Shown: in pieces, positions 7,308 to 15,883 of the stretch
Position numbering within the stretch: the stretch's first letter is position 1
Layout of the letters: the number at the start of each line of letters is the position of its first letter
Assembly: GCA_017988135.1 (NCBI GenBank)
Contig: JAGNSI010000004.1
Location: 1-40,797, forward strand
Source: Pseudarcicella sp.
GTDB taxonomy: Bacteria > Bacteroidota > Bacteroidia > Cytophagales > Spirosomataceae
Reading direction: 5' to 3'
Length of the DNA stretch: 40,797 nucleotides
The notes under the pieces: model-generated
Told to the model about the DNA's origin: nothing
Databases searched by the model: none
The model's input: the letters and a program-made list of their open reading frames with translations, nothing else
Program-made: the position numbers and the translations under genes

Positions 7308-7315
7308 CAAAGTTA
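7308..7315 (-). promoter_or_regulatory. Candidate -7 element of nrdB
   Basis: Minus-strand TAACTTTG is a full TAnnTTTG match, about 31 bases upstream of the nrdB ATG. No recognisable -33 TTG lies at the usual distance. Confidence 0.4.
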
Positions 7316-7421
7316 AAAAATTAAACTAAAATTCGATGATAAAGTTTAGGCTTTCTGCAATGATTTTTTGTAAAAACTTGATTCAGAATGTGTGGGATGG
7401 ATGGAAATATTTACAAATATC

Positions 7422-7616
7422 TCATTTTTCGATTTTTATTTTTTTTGTTTGAATAGCACCCCAAAAACCTAATCCTCCTTCTATGTTTGAATACACCTTT
7501 GTAGCATCTAAAAAGGGATTTTCTACCTTTCCATTGTCATTCACAGGCTTGTTTATCAGGTACAAGCAATTAGACTTTAGTTTATCGATACACTTTGACT
7601 TAGCTGTTGTTGCCAT
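7422..7616 (-). CDS. Small hypothetical protein resembling the C-terminal tail of DUF4249 lipoproteins
   Basis: 64 aa from the ATG at 7616. The end reads NPFLDATKVYSNIEGGLGFWGA, which resembles the NPF...YSNIxNGLGxFGG tail I know from Bacteroidota DUF4249 outer-membrane-associated proteins, but the rest of that family (around 300 residues and a lipoprotein signal) is missing. It may be a 3' remnant of a larger gene with an accidental ATG. It begins 4 bases after the end of the amber-split lipoprotein gene, in what looks like a decaying stretch. No signal peptide is present. Confidence 0.4.
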   Translation of the reverse strand: MATTAKSKCIDKLKSNCLYLINKPVNDNGKVENPFLDATKVYSNIEGGLGFWGAIQTKKIKIEK

Positions 7617-7620
7617 TTTT

Positions 7621-7968
7621 TTATCTTGGGTCTGTCCAAACAGTTTCTAAATAGGTTGCAGTATTCCAGTCAATACATGTGTCAAAAGGAGTACCCACTA
7701 TTGTATTTCCAGAAGAACAAATTAAATTACAACTTTCATCATAAACTACTAAAGATGAACCATCAGGTTTAATAATGTTTACTGTATAAACTATCTGATT
7801 CTAATATTTATATTTTTTCACTTCAACTTTAGGTTTTTGAACAGGAATCTGTTGAACAGTAGAAATAATATTGCTCAAACATTCAGGATATGATTTATTT
7901 TCATCATCATTCCTGCTGCAACTTGACAGCAACAGTAAAATATTAATAACAAAAATTAAATTTTTCAT
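7621..7968 (-). pseudogene. DUF6970-like lipoprotein split by an in-frame amber codon
   Basis: From the ATG at 7968 the frame encodes MKNLIFVINILLLLSSC, a lipoprotein signal with lipobox LSSC (Cys17), then a Cys-containing segment to residue 55. A TAG (7803-7801) interrupts, and the same frame continues for 59 codons through VYDESCNLICSS and a further Cys to a TAA at 7623-7621. The two halves together look like one small secreted protein; the YDExCNLIC motif is typical of DUF6970-like Bacteroidota proteins (family named from memory). TAG ends other genes here (GSII, the SDR gene), so it is a real stop. A CAG to TAG transition would explain it. A sequencing error cannot be excluded. Confidence 0.65.
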
Positions 7969-8319
7969 ACTATTAATTTTTAAAATATATAACATTAATT
8001 TATAAATTTTTAATTATAAAGTCTTGTATAATAGGTAAAATTAAATTCCATTTTGTAAATTTTGTGTTATGAAAGTCAATTTTCCATTTATTAATTTACC
8101 AGCCTTAATTTGTTTGCTCGAAATATTGAAGGTAATTGTTCTCAATAAACCTAATTTTAAAACAGATTAATACCAACAAAAGAATTTAGTATTTATGTAA
8201 ATAATAAATTCGAATACAATTTAGTTTGGTCAAAATCACAAAACAAACATTTTAACTTTTCTTAAGAAAATTATATTTTAAAACTTATAAAATCTTTTCG
8301 AAACAGCTTTTTTTACAAC
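7969..8319. other. Gene-free AT-rich spacer
   Basis: About 350 bases between the broken lipoprotein gene and the GSII terminator. I see no convincing ORF (a 34-codon frame from 8069 has no recognisable features), no RNA gene and no clear promoter. It may be decayed sequence continuous with the small broken genes to its left. Confidence 0.5.
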
Positions 8320-8354
8320 AAAAAAGAGACTACCAATTTGGCAGTCTCTTTTTT
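8320..8354 (-). terminator. Intrinsic terminator of GSII
   Basis: AAAAAAGAGACT (8320-8331) pairs with AGTCTCTTTTTT (8343-8354); inside, CCA and TGG extend the stem after one mismatch. A/T tracts flank both sides. It begins 23 bases past the GSII stop on the minus strand. Confidence 0.85.
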
Positions 8355-8377
8355 GTTGGTATTATTTAACGTAAAAA

Positions 8378-9403
8378 CTAAAATTTAGCAGTTTTTACAG
8401 TTTTGATAATTCTTGCTGCTACTTTGTATGGATCTGCAGCAGAGTTTGGACGACGATCTTCCAACCATCCTTTCCATCCTTTTTGTACAGCTGCGATAGG
8501 TATACGGATAGATGCTCCACGGTCTGAAACGCCGTAAGAAAATTGATCGATAGATTGTGTTTCGTGCTTACCAGTCAATCTTAAATGATTGTCAGCTCCG
8601 TAAACTTCTATGTGTTCTTTTACTACTGGTGCAAAAGCTTGACAAATAATGTCATAAACTTCTTTGTTACCAGCAGTTCTCAATGCTGTATTTGAGAAGT
8701 TAGCGTGCATACCAGAACCATTCCAATCTGTATCGCCAAGTGGCTTACAGTGGTAGTTTACCCAAAGACCGTATTTCTCACAAGTTCTTTCTAGTAAATA
8801 ACGTGCAATCCAGATTTCGTCTCCAGCTTGTTTTGCACCTTTGGCAAAGCATTGAAACTCCCATTGACCTGCAGCTACTTCTGCATTGATACCTTCTACA
8901 TTTAAACCTGCTTGCAAGCAATATTCCAAATGCTCTTCTATGATATTACGTCCGTAAGCATTTCTTGCTCCTACTGAACAGTAATATGGACCTTGTGGGC
9001 GTGGGTATCCGTTTGTTGGAAATCCTATTGGAAGATTAGTTTCTGTATCATACAAGAAATATTCTTGCTCAAAACCAAACCAGAAATCATTGTCATCGTC
9101 TTCGATAGTAGCACGACCATTTGATGAATGAGGATTGCCATTAGCGTCTAAAACTTCGCACATTACCAAGTAAGATGGTGTTCCCAACAACGAACGCTCT
9201 GGATCTTTACAAATATAAACTGGTTTCAATTGGCAATCTGAAGAACCGCCTGGAGCTTGCTCTGTAGATGAACCATCAAAAGACCACATATCGCAATCTT
9301 CCAATTTACCACTGAAATTATTCTCTATTTTAGTCTTACTTCTAAGACTTTGTGTTGGCTTGTAGCCATCCAACCAAATGTACTCAAGTTTAGCCTTTGA
9401 CAT
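8378..9403 (-). CDS. glnII: Glutamine synthetase type II (eukaryote-like GSII)
   Basis: 341 aa; ATP-dependent condensation of glutamate and ammonium to glutamine. GSII features visible are the N-terminal beta-grasp with LEYIWLDGY and DMWSFDGSSTEQAPG, the metal and glutamate residues in FWFGFEQEYFLYD, the block NAEVAAGQWEFQ, the ATP and ammonium region GSGMHANFSNTALR, NHLRLTGKHET and RGASIRIP. The length is within the usual GSII range, and no adenylylation-type C-terminal domain is seen. It is divergent from a GSIII gene 418 bases away, so the cell has two unrelated synthetases in one locus, probably expressed under different nitrogen conditions. The stop is TAG, followed by a strong terminator. 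Confidence 0.96.
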   Translation of the reverse strand: MSKAKLEYIWLDGYKPTQSLRSKTKIENNFSGKLEDCDMWSFDGSSTEQAPGGSSDCQLKPVYICKDPERSLLGTPSYLVMCEVLDANGNPHSSNGRATIEDDDNDFWFGFEQEYFLYDTETNLPIGFPTNGYPRPQGPYYCSVGARNAYGRNIIEEHLEYCLQAGLNVEGINAEVAAGQWEFQCFAKGAKQAGDEIWIARYLLERTCEKYGLWVNYHCKPLGDTDWNGSGMHANFSNTALRTAGNKEVYDIICQAFAPVVKEHIEVYGADNHLRLTGKHETQSIDQFSYGVSDRGASIRIPIAAVQKGWKGWLEDRRPNSAADPYKVAARIIKTVKTAKF

Positions 9404-9821
9404 GATTTTTTGATAAAAAATTAAAAACGAAATTTATTTATTCTTAAAACTAATTTTTAGACATTCGCTATCTTTTTTACAAATAAACTGTGTATTTAAT
9501 CCTGAAAATTGATTTTATACGTTTTTTTTGAAAGAATAGCTTTAAAAATTATCAATTAAAATTAATACTAAATATTTATTAAAAAAAAAGAATTTCAAAA
9601 AAATCAATTTTAGAGCATTAACATCTTTTTAAAGTTCTATTTATATTAAAAAAAATCTATTTTTAAGCAACTTTTGTTTATTAAACAAAATATAAAATCT
9701 ATGTTAAATTTTAAAAAAAGATTAATATTTAGATAAATTTCAAACCTTTTTTTCGATAAAAAACAAAAAAACAGTTACATTTACTCAGTTTTTAAACTTA
9801 AAATCTAAATTTTATCAAATT
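9404..9821. promoter_or_regulatory. Divergent control region between GSII and GSIII, with a 19-bp palindrome
   Basis: 418 bases, very AT-rich, no ORF. TTTTGTTTATTAAACAAAA at 9672-9690 is a perfect 9+1+9 palindrome, a plausible operator for a nitrogen-responsive regulator. TACATTTA at 9776-9783 is one base from TAnnTTTG and could be the -7 of the GSIII promoter. No equally good element was found for GSII. No riboswitch fold was recognised. Confidence 0.45.
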
Positions 9822-12029
9822 ATGGCCATTGCAAGATTTAAGGCTTTGGAGCTTTCACAGAGCCGTCAGCCAGTAAGTGTAAAAGTCCCGACCGAAAAAG
9901 TTTCGGATTATTATTCAAGCATGACTTTTAATGATGAAGTAATGCGCTCACTTTTGAGCCCAGAAGCTTATTCTAAAATAAATACAGCTATTCAAAATGG
10001 CTCAAAAATAGACAGAGACGCTGCAGACGAAGTGTCTGCTGCTATGAAATCTTGGGCTATTTCCAAAGGAGCCACTCATTATACACACTGGTTTCAGCCA
10101 CTTACAGGCACTACCGCCGAAAAACATGATGCCTTTTTTGATATAGTACCAGGCACTGGCAAAGCTATAGAAAAATTCAAAGGTTCAGCATTGGTTCAGC
10201 AAGAGCCAGATGCCTCTTCGTTTCCTAATGGCGGCATTAGATCTACTTTTGAGGCCCGTGGCTACACTGGCTGGGATCCATCGTCACCAGCTTTTATTAT
10301 GGAAAATACTGCAGGCACTGCTACTTTGTGTATTCCATCGGTATTTGTTTCTTATACAGGCGAAGCCCTAGATTACAAAACGCCACTGTTAAAATCTATA
10401 GAATTGGTAGACAAAGCTGCCACTACTGTTATGAAAGATTTTTTCAATCGTGATGTATCTAAAGTAATACCTACTTTGGGCGCTGAACAAGAATATTTCT
10501 TAATAGACGAAGCCCTTTTTAATGCACGACCAGATTTATTAATGGCAGGTAGAACTGTTTTTGGACATTCTCCGGCAAAAGGTCAGCAATTGGAAGACCA
10601 TTATTTTGGTTCTATTCCGCCAAGGGTAAACTCTTTCATGGTCGATTTTGAGTTTGAAGCCATGAAATTAGGCATGCCAGTAAGAACCCGACACAATGAA
10701 GTAGCTCCTGCACAGTATGAAGTGGCTCCTACTTTTGAAGAGGTAAATTTGGCATGTGACCACAATGCTTTGTTGATGGATTTAATGAATAAAGTTGCCA
10801 CAAAGCATAAGTTGAAAGTACTTTTTCACGAAAAACCTTTTGCTGGCATAAATGGTTCAGGAAAACACAACAACTGGTCTATGAGCACAGACACAGGCGT
10901 GAACCTTTTGGCACCTTCTTCTAAACCAAAAGAGAACTTGCGTTTCTTGGTGTTTTTTATGAATGTTGTAAAAGCTGTAAACGACTATTCTGATCTTTTG
11001 CGTGCCTCTATTGCCACAGCAGGAAACGAATACAGATTGGGTTCAAATGAAGCTCCGCCAGCTATTATGTCATGTTTTTTAGGTTCTACAATGGACAAAG
11101 TGCTAGATGACCTAGAAAACATGAACGAAATAAATGACATAAAGCTCGAAAAAGGCGAAAATGTATATTTAAGATTGGGTATAAATAAAATACCTGCACT
11201 TTTGCTCGACAATACCGATAGAAACAGAACGTCTCCTTTTGCTTTTACGGGAAATAAGTTTGAGTTTAGAGCTGTTGGCTCGTCGTCAAATTCTGCTTCA
11301 CCAATGACCGTACTCAATACCATAGTTGCCAATCAACTCTTTCAGTTCAAGAAAGACGTAGATCAAATTATGGAAAAAGACGTAAAGAAAGAGCTTGCGA
11401 TAATGGAAGTATTGAAAAGCTATGTAAAAAGTACCAAAAAAATAAGATTTGAAGGAAATGGTTATGGCGACGAATGGGTTGAAGAAGCAGAAAAAAGAGG
11501 CTTACCTAACCTAAAATCGTCACCTGAAGCATTGAAATCTTATTTGACAAAATCTTCTTTAGATTTGTTTGCTAAACACGGCATATACTCTAAAGACGAA
11601 ATTCATGCTCGATACGAAATTGAATTGGAAAACTATGTAAAAAAAGTACAAATAGAATCGAGAGTTATTGGAGATTTAGCCATCAACCATATTGTTTCTA
11701 CTTCTTTGAAATATCAAACCCAGCTAGTAGACAATGTGCGTGGACAACGTGAAATAGGAATTGATGCACAATATTTTGCTCCAACAGTTGAAATTATCAA
11801 AAAAATATCTATTTACACGTCCAAAATAGCTACGCTTGAGCAAGAAATGACTGAAGCAAGAAAAGAAGCTAACAATACAGAAGACATTGTAAAAAGAGCT
11901 GAATTGTACGCTACCAAAGTGAAAAGTTATTTTGAAGAAATAAGATACTGTGTAGACAAACTAGAGCTAATAGTTGACGACGATGAATGGCCATTGCCAA
12001 AATACAGAGAAATGCTATTGATAAAATAA
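9822..12029 (+). CDS. glnN: Glutamine synthetase type III (GSIII)
   Basis: 735 aa, typical of the large GSIII group, which forms double hexamers in Bacteroidota and cyanobacteria. Family features: the GSIII-specific N-terminal block MTFNDEVMRSLL, THYTHWFQPLTGTTAEKHDAF, LGAEQEYFLID (glutamate/metal site), RHNEVAPAQYEVAPTFEE, HEKPFAGINGSGKHNNWSMS (ATP region) and NRTSPFAFTGNKFEFRAVGS, followed by a long helical C-terminal domain. It makes glutamine in the cytosol. The start ATG lies at 9822, just after the AT-rich divergent control region. It ends at a bidirectional terminator shared with the convergent DUF5060 gene. Confidence 0.97.
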   Translation: MAIARFKALELSQSRQPVSVKVPTEKVSDYYSSMTFNDEVMRSLLSPEAYSKINTAIQNGSKIDRDAADEVSAAMKSWAISKGATHYTHWFQPLTGTTAEKHDAFFDIVPGTGKAIEKFKGSALVQQEPDASSFPNGGIRSTFEARGYTGWDPSSPAFIMENTAGTATLCIPSVFVSYTGEALDYKTPLLKSIELVDKAATTVMKDFFNRDVSKVIPTLGAEQEYFLIDEALFNARPDLLMAGRTVFGHSPAKGQQLEDHYFGSIPPRVNSFMVDFEFEAMKLGMPVRTRHNEVAPAQYEVAPTFEEVNLACDHNALLMDLMNKVATKHKLKVLFHEKPFAGINGSGKHNNWSMSTDTGVNLLAPSSKPKENLRFLVFFMNVVKAVNDYSDLLRASIATAGNEYRLGSNEAPPAIMSCFLGSTMDKVLDDLENMNEINDIKLEKGENVYLRLGINKIPALLLDNTDRNRTSPFAFTGNKFEFRAVGSSSNSASPMTVLNTIVANQLFQFKKDVDQIMEKDVKKELAIMEVLKSYVKSTKKIRFEGNGYGDEWVEEAEKRGLPNLKSSPEALKSYLTKSSLDLFAKHGIYSKDEIHARYEIELENYVKKVQIESRVIGDLAINHIVSTSLKYQTQLVDNVRGQREIGIDAQYFAPTVEIIKKISIYTSKIATLEQEMTEARKEANNTEDIVKRAELYATKVKSYFEEIRYCVDKLELIVDDDEWPLPKYREMLLIK

Positions 12030-12033
12030 AGAC

Positions 12034-12074
12034 AAAAAAAATCGGGAGAAATGAATTTTTCTCCCGATTTTTTT
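12034..12074. terminator. Bidirectional terminator between GSIII and the DUF5060 gene
   Basis: AAAAAAATCGGGAGAAA pairs with TTTCTCCCGATTTTTTT around a short AT loop; GC-rich core ATCGGGAG/CTCCCGAT with A and T tracts on opposite sides, so it works in both directions between the two convergent genes. Confidence 0.9.
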
Positions 12075-12102
12075 ATTTTAAATTTACTAAATCTATGTTC
12101 TA

Positions 12103-15100
12103 TTATTGTTTAATAATTTTTATTATAGTTTCTTGTTTTTTGGTTTTGAAATGTAAAAAATAAACGCCCGTTTTCAATTTTTCACCTACAGTAATTTGTT
12201 TATTGGTTGCAATTGACTTTTCAACTATCAATCCATTTGAGTTAAAAACGTAAACCATCCCTTTTTCTTTAGTTTCAACATTAAAACCTTTTATTGAAGG
12301 ATTTGGAAATACTTTAATATCCAATTTATTCAACTTAACTGGCTCATTTCCAGTTATTACTGGAGGTATTATTTTAGTCAAAATCAAAATCAAGTCTTTG
12401 GGGTTTTCTAAATTTGGAGAGCTAATTTTTATATTTTCCCCAGCAAAAATTGTATCTTCATAAAAAGACTTTCTTGCGTCAGTTGGGCTAAACCAACGTA
12501 ATGAATACGAAACAGTAGAGTCAAGATTAAATTGAATATTTAAATCTTTGGCATCTTTGGTATATACTACGTACAAGCTATCTTTATAAGCAAGAGCTTG
12601 ATGTTTTGACACTGGCGTAGCTAATGAATCTTTCGGACTCATTTCCCAAAATGGAAGTTGCAACTTTTGGAAAATATCCACAACGGCTGTTTTGCTCCAA
12701 TGGTGTAGTGATTTATATCGTCTGTAATTTTCTGTTTGAAAATCACCTACAGAACCTCCATACCACATTGTACCTGCACCACCGCCGATTAAGTTCCCCC
12801 AAAGCACGTTTCTTGTAAAATTACTTACTGAGTCTACATGATTAGAATTAAGTACAGATGAGTAAAACACACCTTTTGAACCCGGATTTTGTTCGTCACT
12901 ATAAATTGCCCAGTTGGCATTTTTTTGTTTTACTTTTCGTGAAATATTTTTAGCATCAAGGTAACTTGCGTCCCAGTTATTTGCTTCAGCGTCTTGTAGT
13001 GAAGCTATATCAATAGCATTGGGGTCTAAATTTATTATTTCGTCATAAATTAATTTACCAGTATTGGGTCCTGTATGTAAGGCAATCGGGGTTTTGTATC
13101 CGTCAATTTTCTTCAAATAATTAGCTCTTTCTATAGCCACAATTGCTGCGTCTTTATAAGTGCCAAATCCTGTTCCTTGTACACCAGCAAACTCTTCACT
13201 GATATTAAGCTCTAAACCTAAATGATGACCAAAACGAGCTACCATTTCTCTGTAAAATAATTTAAGAAATATATTGTTTAATTTTTTGAAATTTTCAGCT
13301 TCTGCTAATTTCAAATGCAATACCAAACCTTTTTGTTCGGCATGTTCAAAAACCGTTTCCCATTGATCAAGTTTAGAAATATCAAATTTTGCATACTCAT
13401 TTTTTTTTGTCCAAGGAAAAACATTCAAGTCGTCTCCACCTTGAAGCGACATAGAAAAAGAGTTTACCTTTGCTGAATCTGCTAAATAATTGATTGCTCC
13501 AATCAGATTTTTACCTTTATTGGTTTGCCAAGTCGGATTGCCAGTTTTGTAGTCATCTGCATGACCAGACCATAAATGTTGATAACATTTGGTGGCACAA
13601 TTGTCTAATACATCATCAAAATCAAAGTCGATATAATTCAATAAATTTTCTGGCGAATCGGGCCCAAATTTCATAAAATACGCTTTACTTTCTGCAAATT
13701 GTAAAAAGTTTTTAGTTGATTTCAGTAGCTTGCCTTTAGCTCTCAAATCATTACCTGTTTTATCATTTTCTTGAACTAAAATTTCTCCTTTTTGCCCATC
13801 AAAACTACCGACTTTAATACCTATACTATCTGGGTAAATTGCCAAATTTGTACCTTTTTGAAGCGATGCAGTATAATTCCATTTTCCTATTTTGCTGGGT
13901 CTGAAATGCACTACCCATTTGTTTCCAGCTTTTGCAGAAGTATTTTTTGCATTGCCATCTGCCGCAAAATAACCTGGCACTTTGATAGTTGGACTACCAC
14001 TTTGATGTACAAAAGTAACATCCATTCTGTAATTCAAAAAAGGACTTACCGGTGCATCTTCACTTGTAGTAGGGCCGTCAAACACTAATTTTATATTATG
14101 CCATTTTTTGAGTTCTCCAACCAGAGTAGCTGCTGCGGAAACAGGTAAAATAGTATCTTTTTTTAAAGTGAAAGTAATTTTAGAACTCGTTGCTATACTA
14201 TCTTTATTGTCGGTAGCAATGGCATAAACCGTATTTTCACCTAAAGGAAGCCCTGAAATGTCAAAAAAAAATGGACTTGTGTTTAATTCTTTTACAAACA
14301 AGTTATTGGCATAAATTTTCACCGATTTTACAAAACCATCAGTATCTTTTGCATCAGCATTAATTCTCACTCCATCAGAAACATAATAGCTAGCACCTTG
14401 AATTGGCGAAATCAATTGAATAGTTGGCGGTATATTTACTGAGCCGCTTGATTGAACGCATTTAAATTCTAAAGATTTCCATCTTCCACGAGAATAAGCT
14501 GTGCCTGTTCCTTCTACAATTTTTAGGTTTGTATGTGAACTAAATTCCACACGAATGGTGTCTCCTTTTTTTACATCTACATTTAAAAATGAAGTTTTGG
14601 CTGGAGCATAATCTACTGTTGTCTCAGGATTTTTGAAATACCCTATTTTTTTGCTATTCAAATAAACATAATATTCAGACTCGCCGTCGAGCTCTGTCAA
14701 AGTATTGAGTGTAATATTGTATTTAGTACTTTCTCCTTCAAATATTGTACTGGCGGCGGCAAATTTATCTTTGTGTTGCACAGCATTTATAGCCAAGCAT
14801 TTATTAGTATTATCTACATATGCGGGCGAAAAACCAGGTATTTGTAAAGTACCAAACTTTGTAATTGCCTCTAATAGAACATCTGTACACGGCACTACAG
14901 GTACAGTTTCTTCAATTGTTTCTAAGTTTGTAAGTTTTTCTGCGTCGGCACGAGTTTTGGAACTTATGTCATACATAACAATGCGGTCTACAGCATGAAA
15001 CTTACTTCTAGCTGCCAATATTACTTTATAAGTACCTACAGTGTCAAACACCACATGTACAAAATGATCGTCAAAATCAGATGTTTTGTTTTGCCATTGC

Positions 15101-15579
15101 CAGTTTTTACCGCCGCCAAACATTTTAAAAAAACCATCAGTGCTACTTCCTGCTGCACATTTTTTCAACATTTGTGTGCAGACTGGCTTTGGTCTTACAG
15201 TATCTATACCCTTGGTTGCAAAGTATTGATTTCCAGTTACTTTCAACCAAGTATCGTTGTGTTCTTTAGTACCAAGGCTTAAATCTGCAATTGCCACTCT
15301 CATTCTTACTTCATAAGTGCCTGGTTTATTTATCTTAACAGGTATTTCTATAACGCCGTTTGTTGCTTTTGAAAAGCTTTCGCTTCCCTCCCATTGTATA
15401 TATCCAGTGCCTGTAAAATTGGGAATTGTATCTTTTGTTACCCAATTATTTTTACTGTTTTCTAGGTCTATTACTACCAAACCATCTTTTTCGGCATATT
15501 TTTTATTTTGAGCAAAGGGTTGAAATGAAACTAAAAGGGTGAAAAATAAAAAGATTTTTTTGATTAGATTTTTTCTCAT
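12103..15579 (-). CDS. Secreted DUF5060 / TIM-barrel putative glycosidase with T9SS type A sorting domain
   Basis: 1158 aa. Residues 1-23 are a signal peptide ending PFAQ. Then follow a beta-rich carbohydrate-binding-like domain (about 30-205), a second beta domain (240-375), an Ig-like domain starting PPTIQLISPIQGASY (about 384-473), a DUF5060 beta-sandwich (about 487-590), and a GH140/DUF4038-like barrel (about 620-960) containing LGLELNISEEF, where E795 or E796 is in the position of the NxxEE acid/base region. A C-terminal beta-sandwich precedes the T9SS type A tail (KVFPNPS..., about 1090-1158, ending KIIKQ). It is likely exported and attached to or released from the surface to act on polysaccharide. 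The substrate is unknown, and no SusC/SusD pair is nearby. It is a single-gene unit on the minus strand. Confidence 0.75.
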   Translation of the reverse strand: MRKNLIKKIFLFFTLLVSFQPFAQNKKYAEKDGLVVIDLENSKNNWVTKDTIPNFTGTGYIQWEGSESFSKATNGVIEIPVKINKPGTYEVRMRVAIADLSLGTKEHNDTWLKVTGNQYFATKGIDTVRPKPVCTQMLKKCAAGSSTDGFFKMFGGGKNWQWQNKTSDFDDHFVHVVFDTVGTYKVILAARSKFHAVDRIVMYDISSKTRADAEKLTNLETIEETVPVVPCTDVLLEAITKFGTLQIPGFSPAYVDNTNKCLAINAVQHKDKFAAASTIFEGESTKYNITLNTLTELDGESEYYVYLNSKKIGYFKNPETTVDYAPAKTSFLNVDVKKGDTIRVEFSSHTNLKIVEGTGTAYSRGRWKSLEFKCVQSSGSVNIPPTIQLISPIQGASYYVSDGVRINADAKDTDGFVKSVKIYANNLFVKELNTSPFFFDISGLPLGENTVYAIATDNKDSIATSSKITFTLKKDTILPVSAAATLVGELKKWHNIKLVFDGPTTSEDAPVSPFLNYRMDVTFVHQSGSPTIKVPGYFAADGNAKNTSAKAGNKWVVHFRPSKIGKWNYTASLQKGTNLAIYPDSIGIKVGSFDGQKGEILVQENDKTGNDLRAKGKLLKSTKNFLQFAESKAYFMKFGPDSPENLLNYIDFDFDDVLDNCATKCYQHLWSGHADDYKTGNPTWQTNKGKNLIGAINYLADSAKVNSFSMSLQGGDDLNVFPWTKKNEYAKFDISKLDQWETVFEHAEQKGLVLHLKLAEAENFKKLNNIFLKLFYREMVARFGHHLGLELNISEEFAGVQGTGFGTYKDAAIVAIERANYLKKIDGYKTPIALHTGPNTGKLIYDEIINLDPNAIDIASLQDAEANNWDASYLDAKNISRKVKQKNANWAIYSDEQNPGSKGVFYSSVLNSNHVDSVSNFTRNVLWGNLIGGGAGTMWYGGSVGDFQTENYRRYKSLHHWSKTAVVDIFQKLQLPFWEMSPKDSLATPVSKHQALAYKDSLYVVYTKDAKDLNIQFNLDSTVSYSLRWFSPTDARKSFYEDTIFAGENIKISSPNLENPKDLILILTKIIPPVITGNEPVKLNKLDIKVFPNPSIKGFNVETKEKGMVYVFNSNGLIVEKSIATNKQITVGEKLKTGVYFLHFKTKKQETIIKIIKQ

Positions 15580-15883
15580 TTTGTTTGGAATTTTATTAAG
15601 ACTAAATATTTAATCGATAAATGTATTTTAAATTCAAATTATTTGAATACAATATTAAATTTAAAGCATAAAACTACCTATTAAACTGAACTATTCAAAT
15701 TTATTTTTGAATTAATTTTAAATAAAATATCAATTTGATTTTTTTATATTCTAAATAAAACATTTATTAAATTTTATGGTTTAAAAACTTTAGATAAAAC
15801 TTGAAAATAGAAATTGATAAAATAATATCTATATTTGGCAGGTATTCTTAATTTTGTAAAATACGGTTTAAAACTTAAGCAAA
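15580..15883. promoter_or_regulatory. Divergent AT-rich intergenic region with candidate -7 elements
   Basis: 304 bases. Plus strand: TATATTTG at 15830-15837 and TAATTTTG at 15849-15856 both match TAnnTTTG upstream of the acidic-protein gene; neither has a TTG at the ideal -33 spacing. Minus strand: TAAATTTG at 15703-15696 could serve the DUF5060 gene about 117 bases away. Nothing else is recognised. Confidence 0.35.

Noticed and set aside
7801-7803. Possible TAG recoding or readthrough (e.g. pyrrolysine)
   Set aside because: TAG terminates other intact genes here (GSII, SDR, type-B T9SS protein) and no stimulatory element is visible; simple mutation is more likely.
8069-8173. 34-codon ORF in the spacer left of GSII
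   Set aside because: Short, no recognisable domain, no promoter, and surrounding sequence looks decayed.
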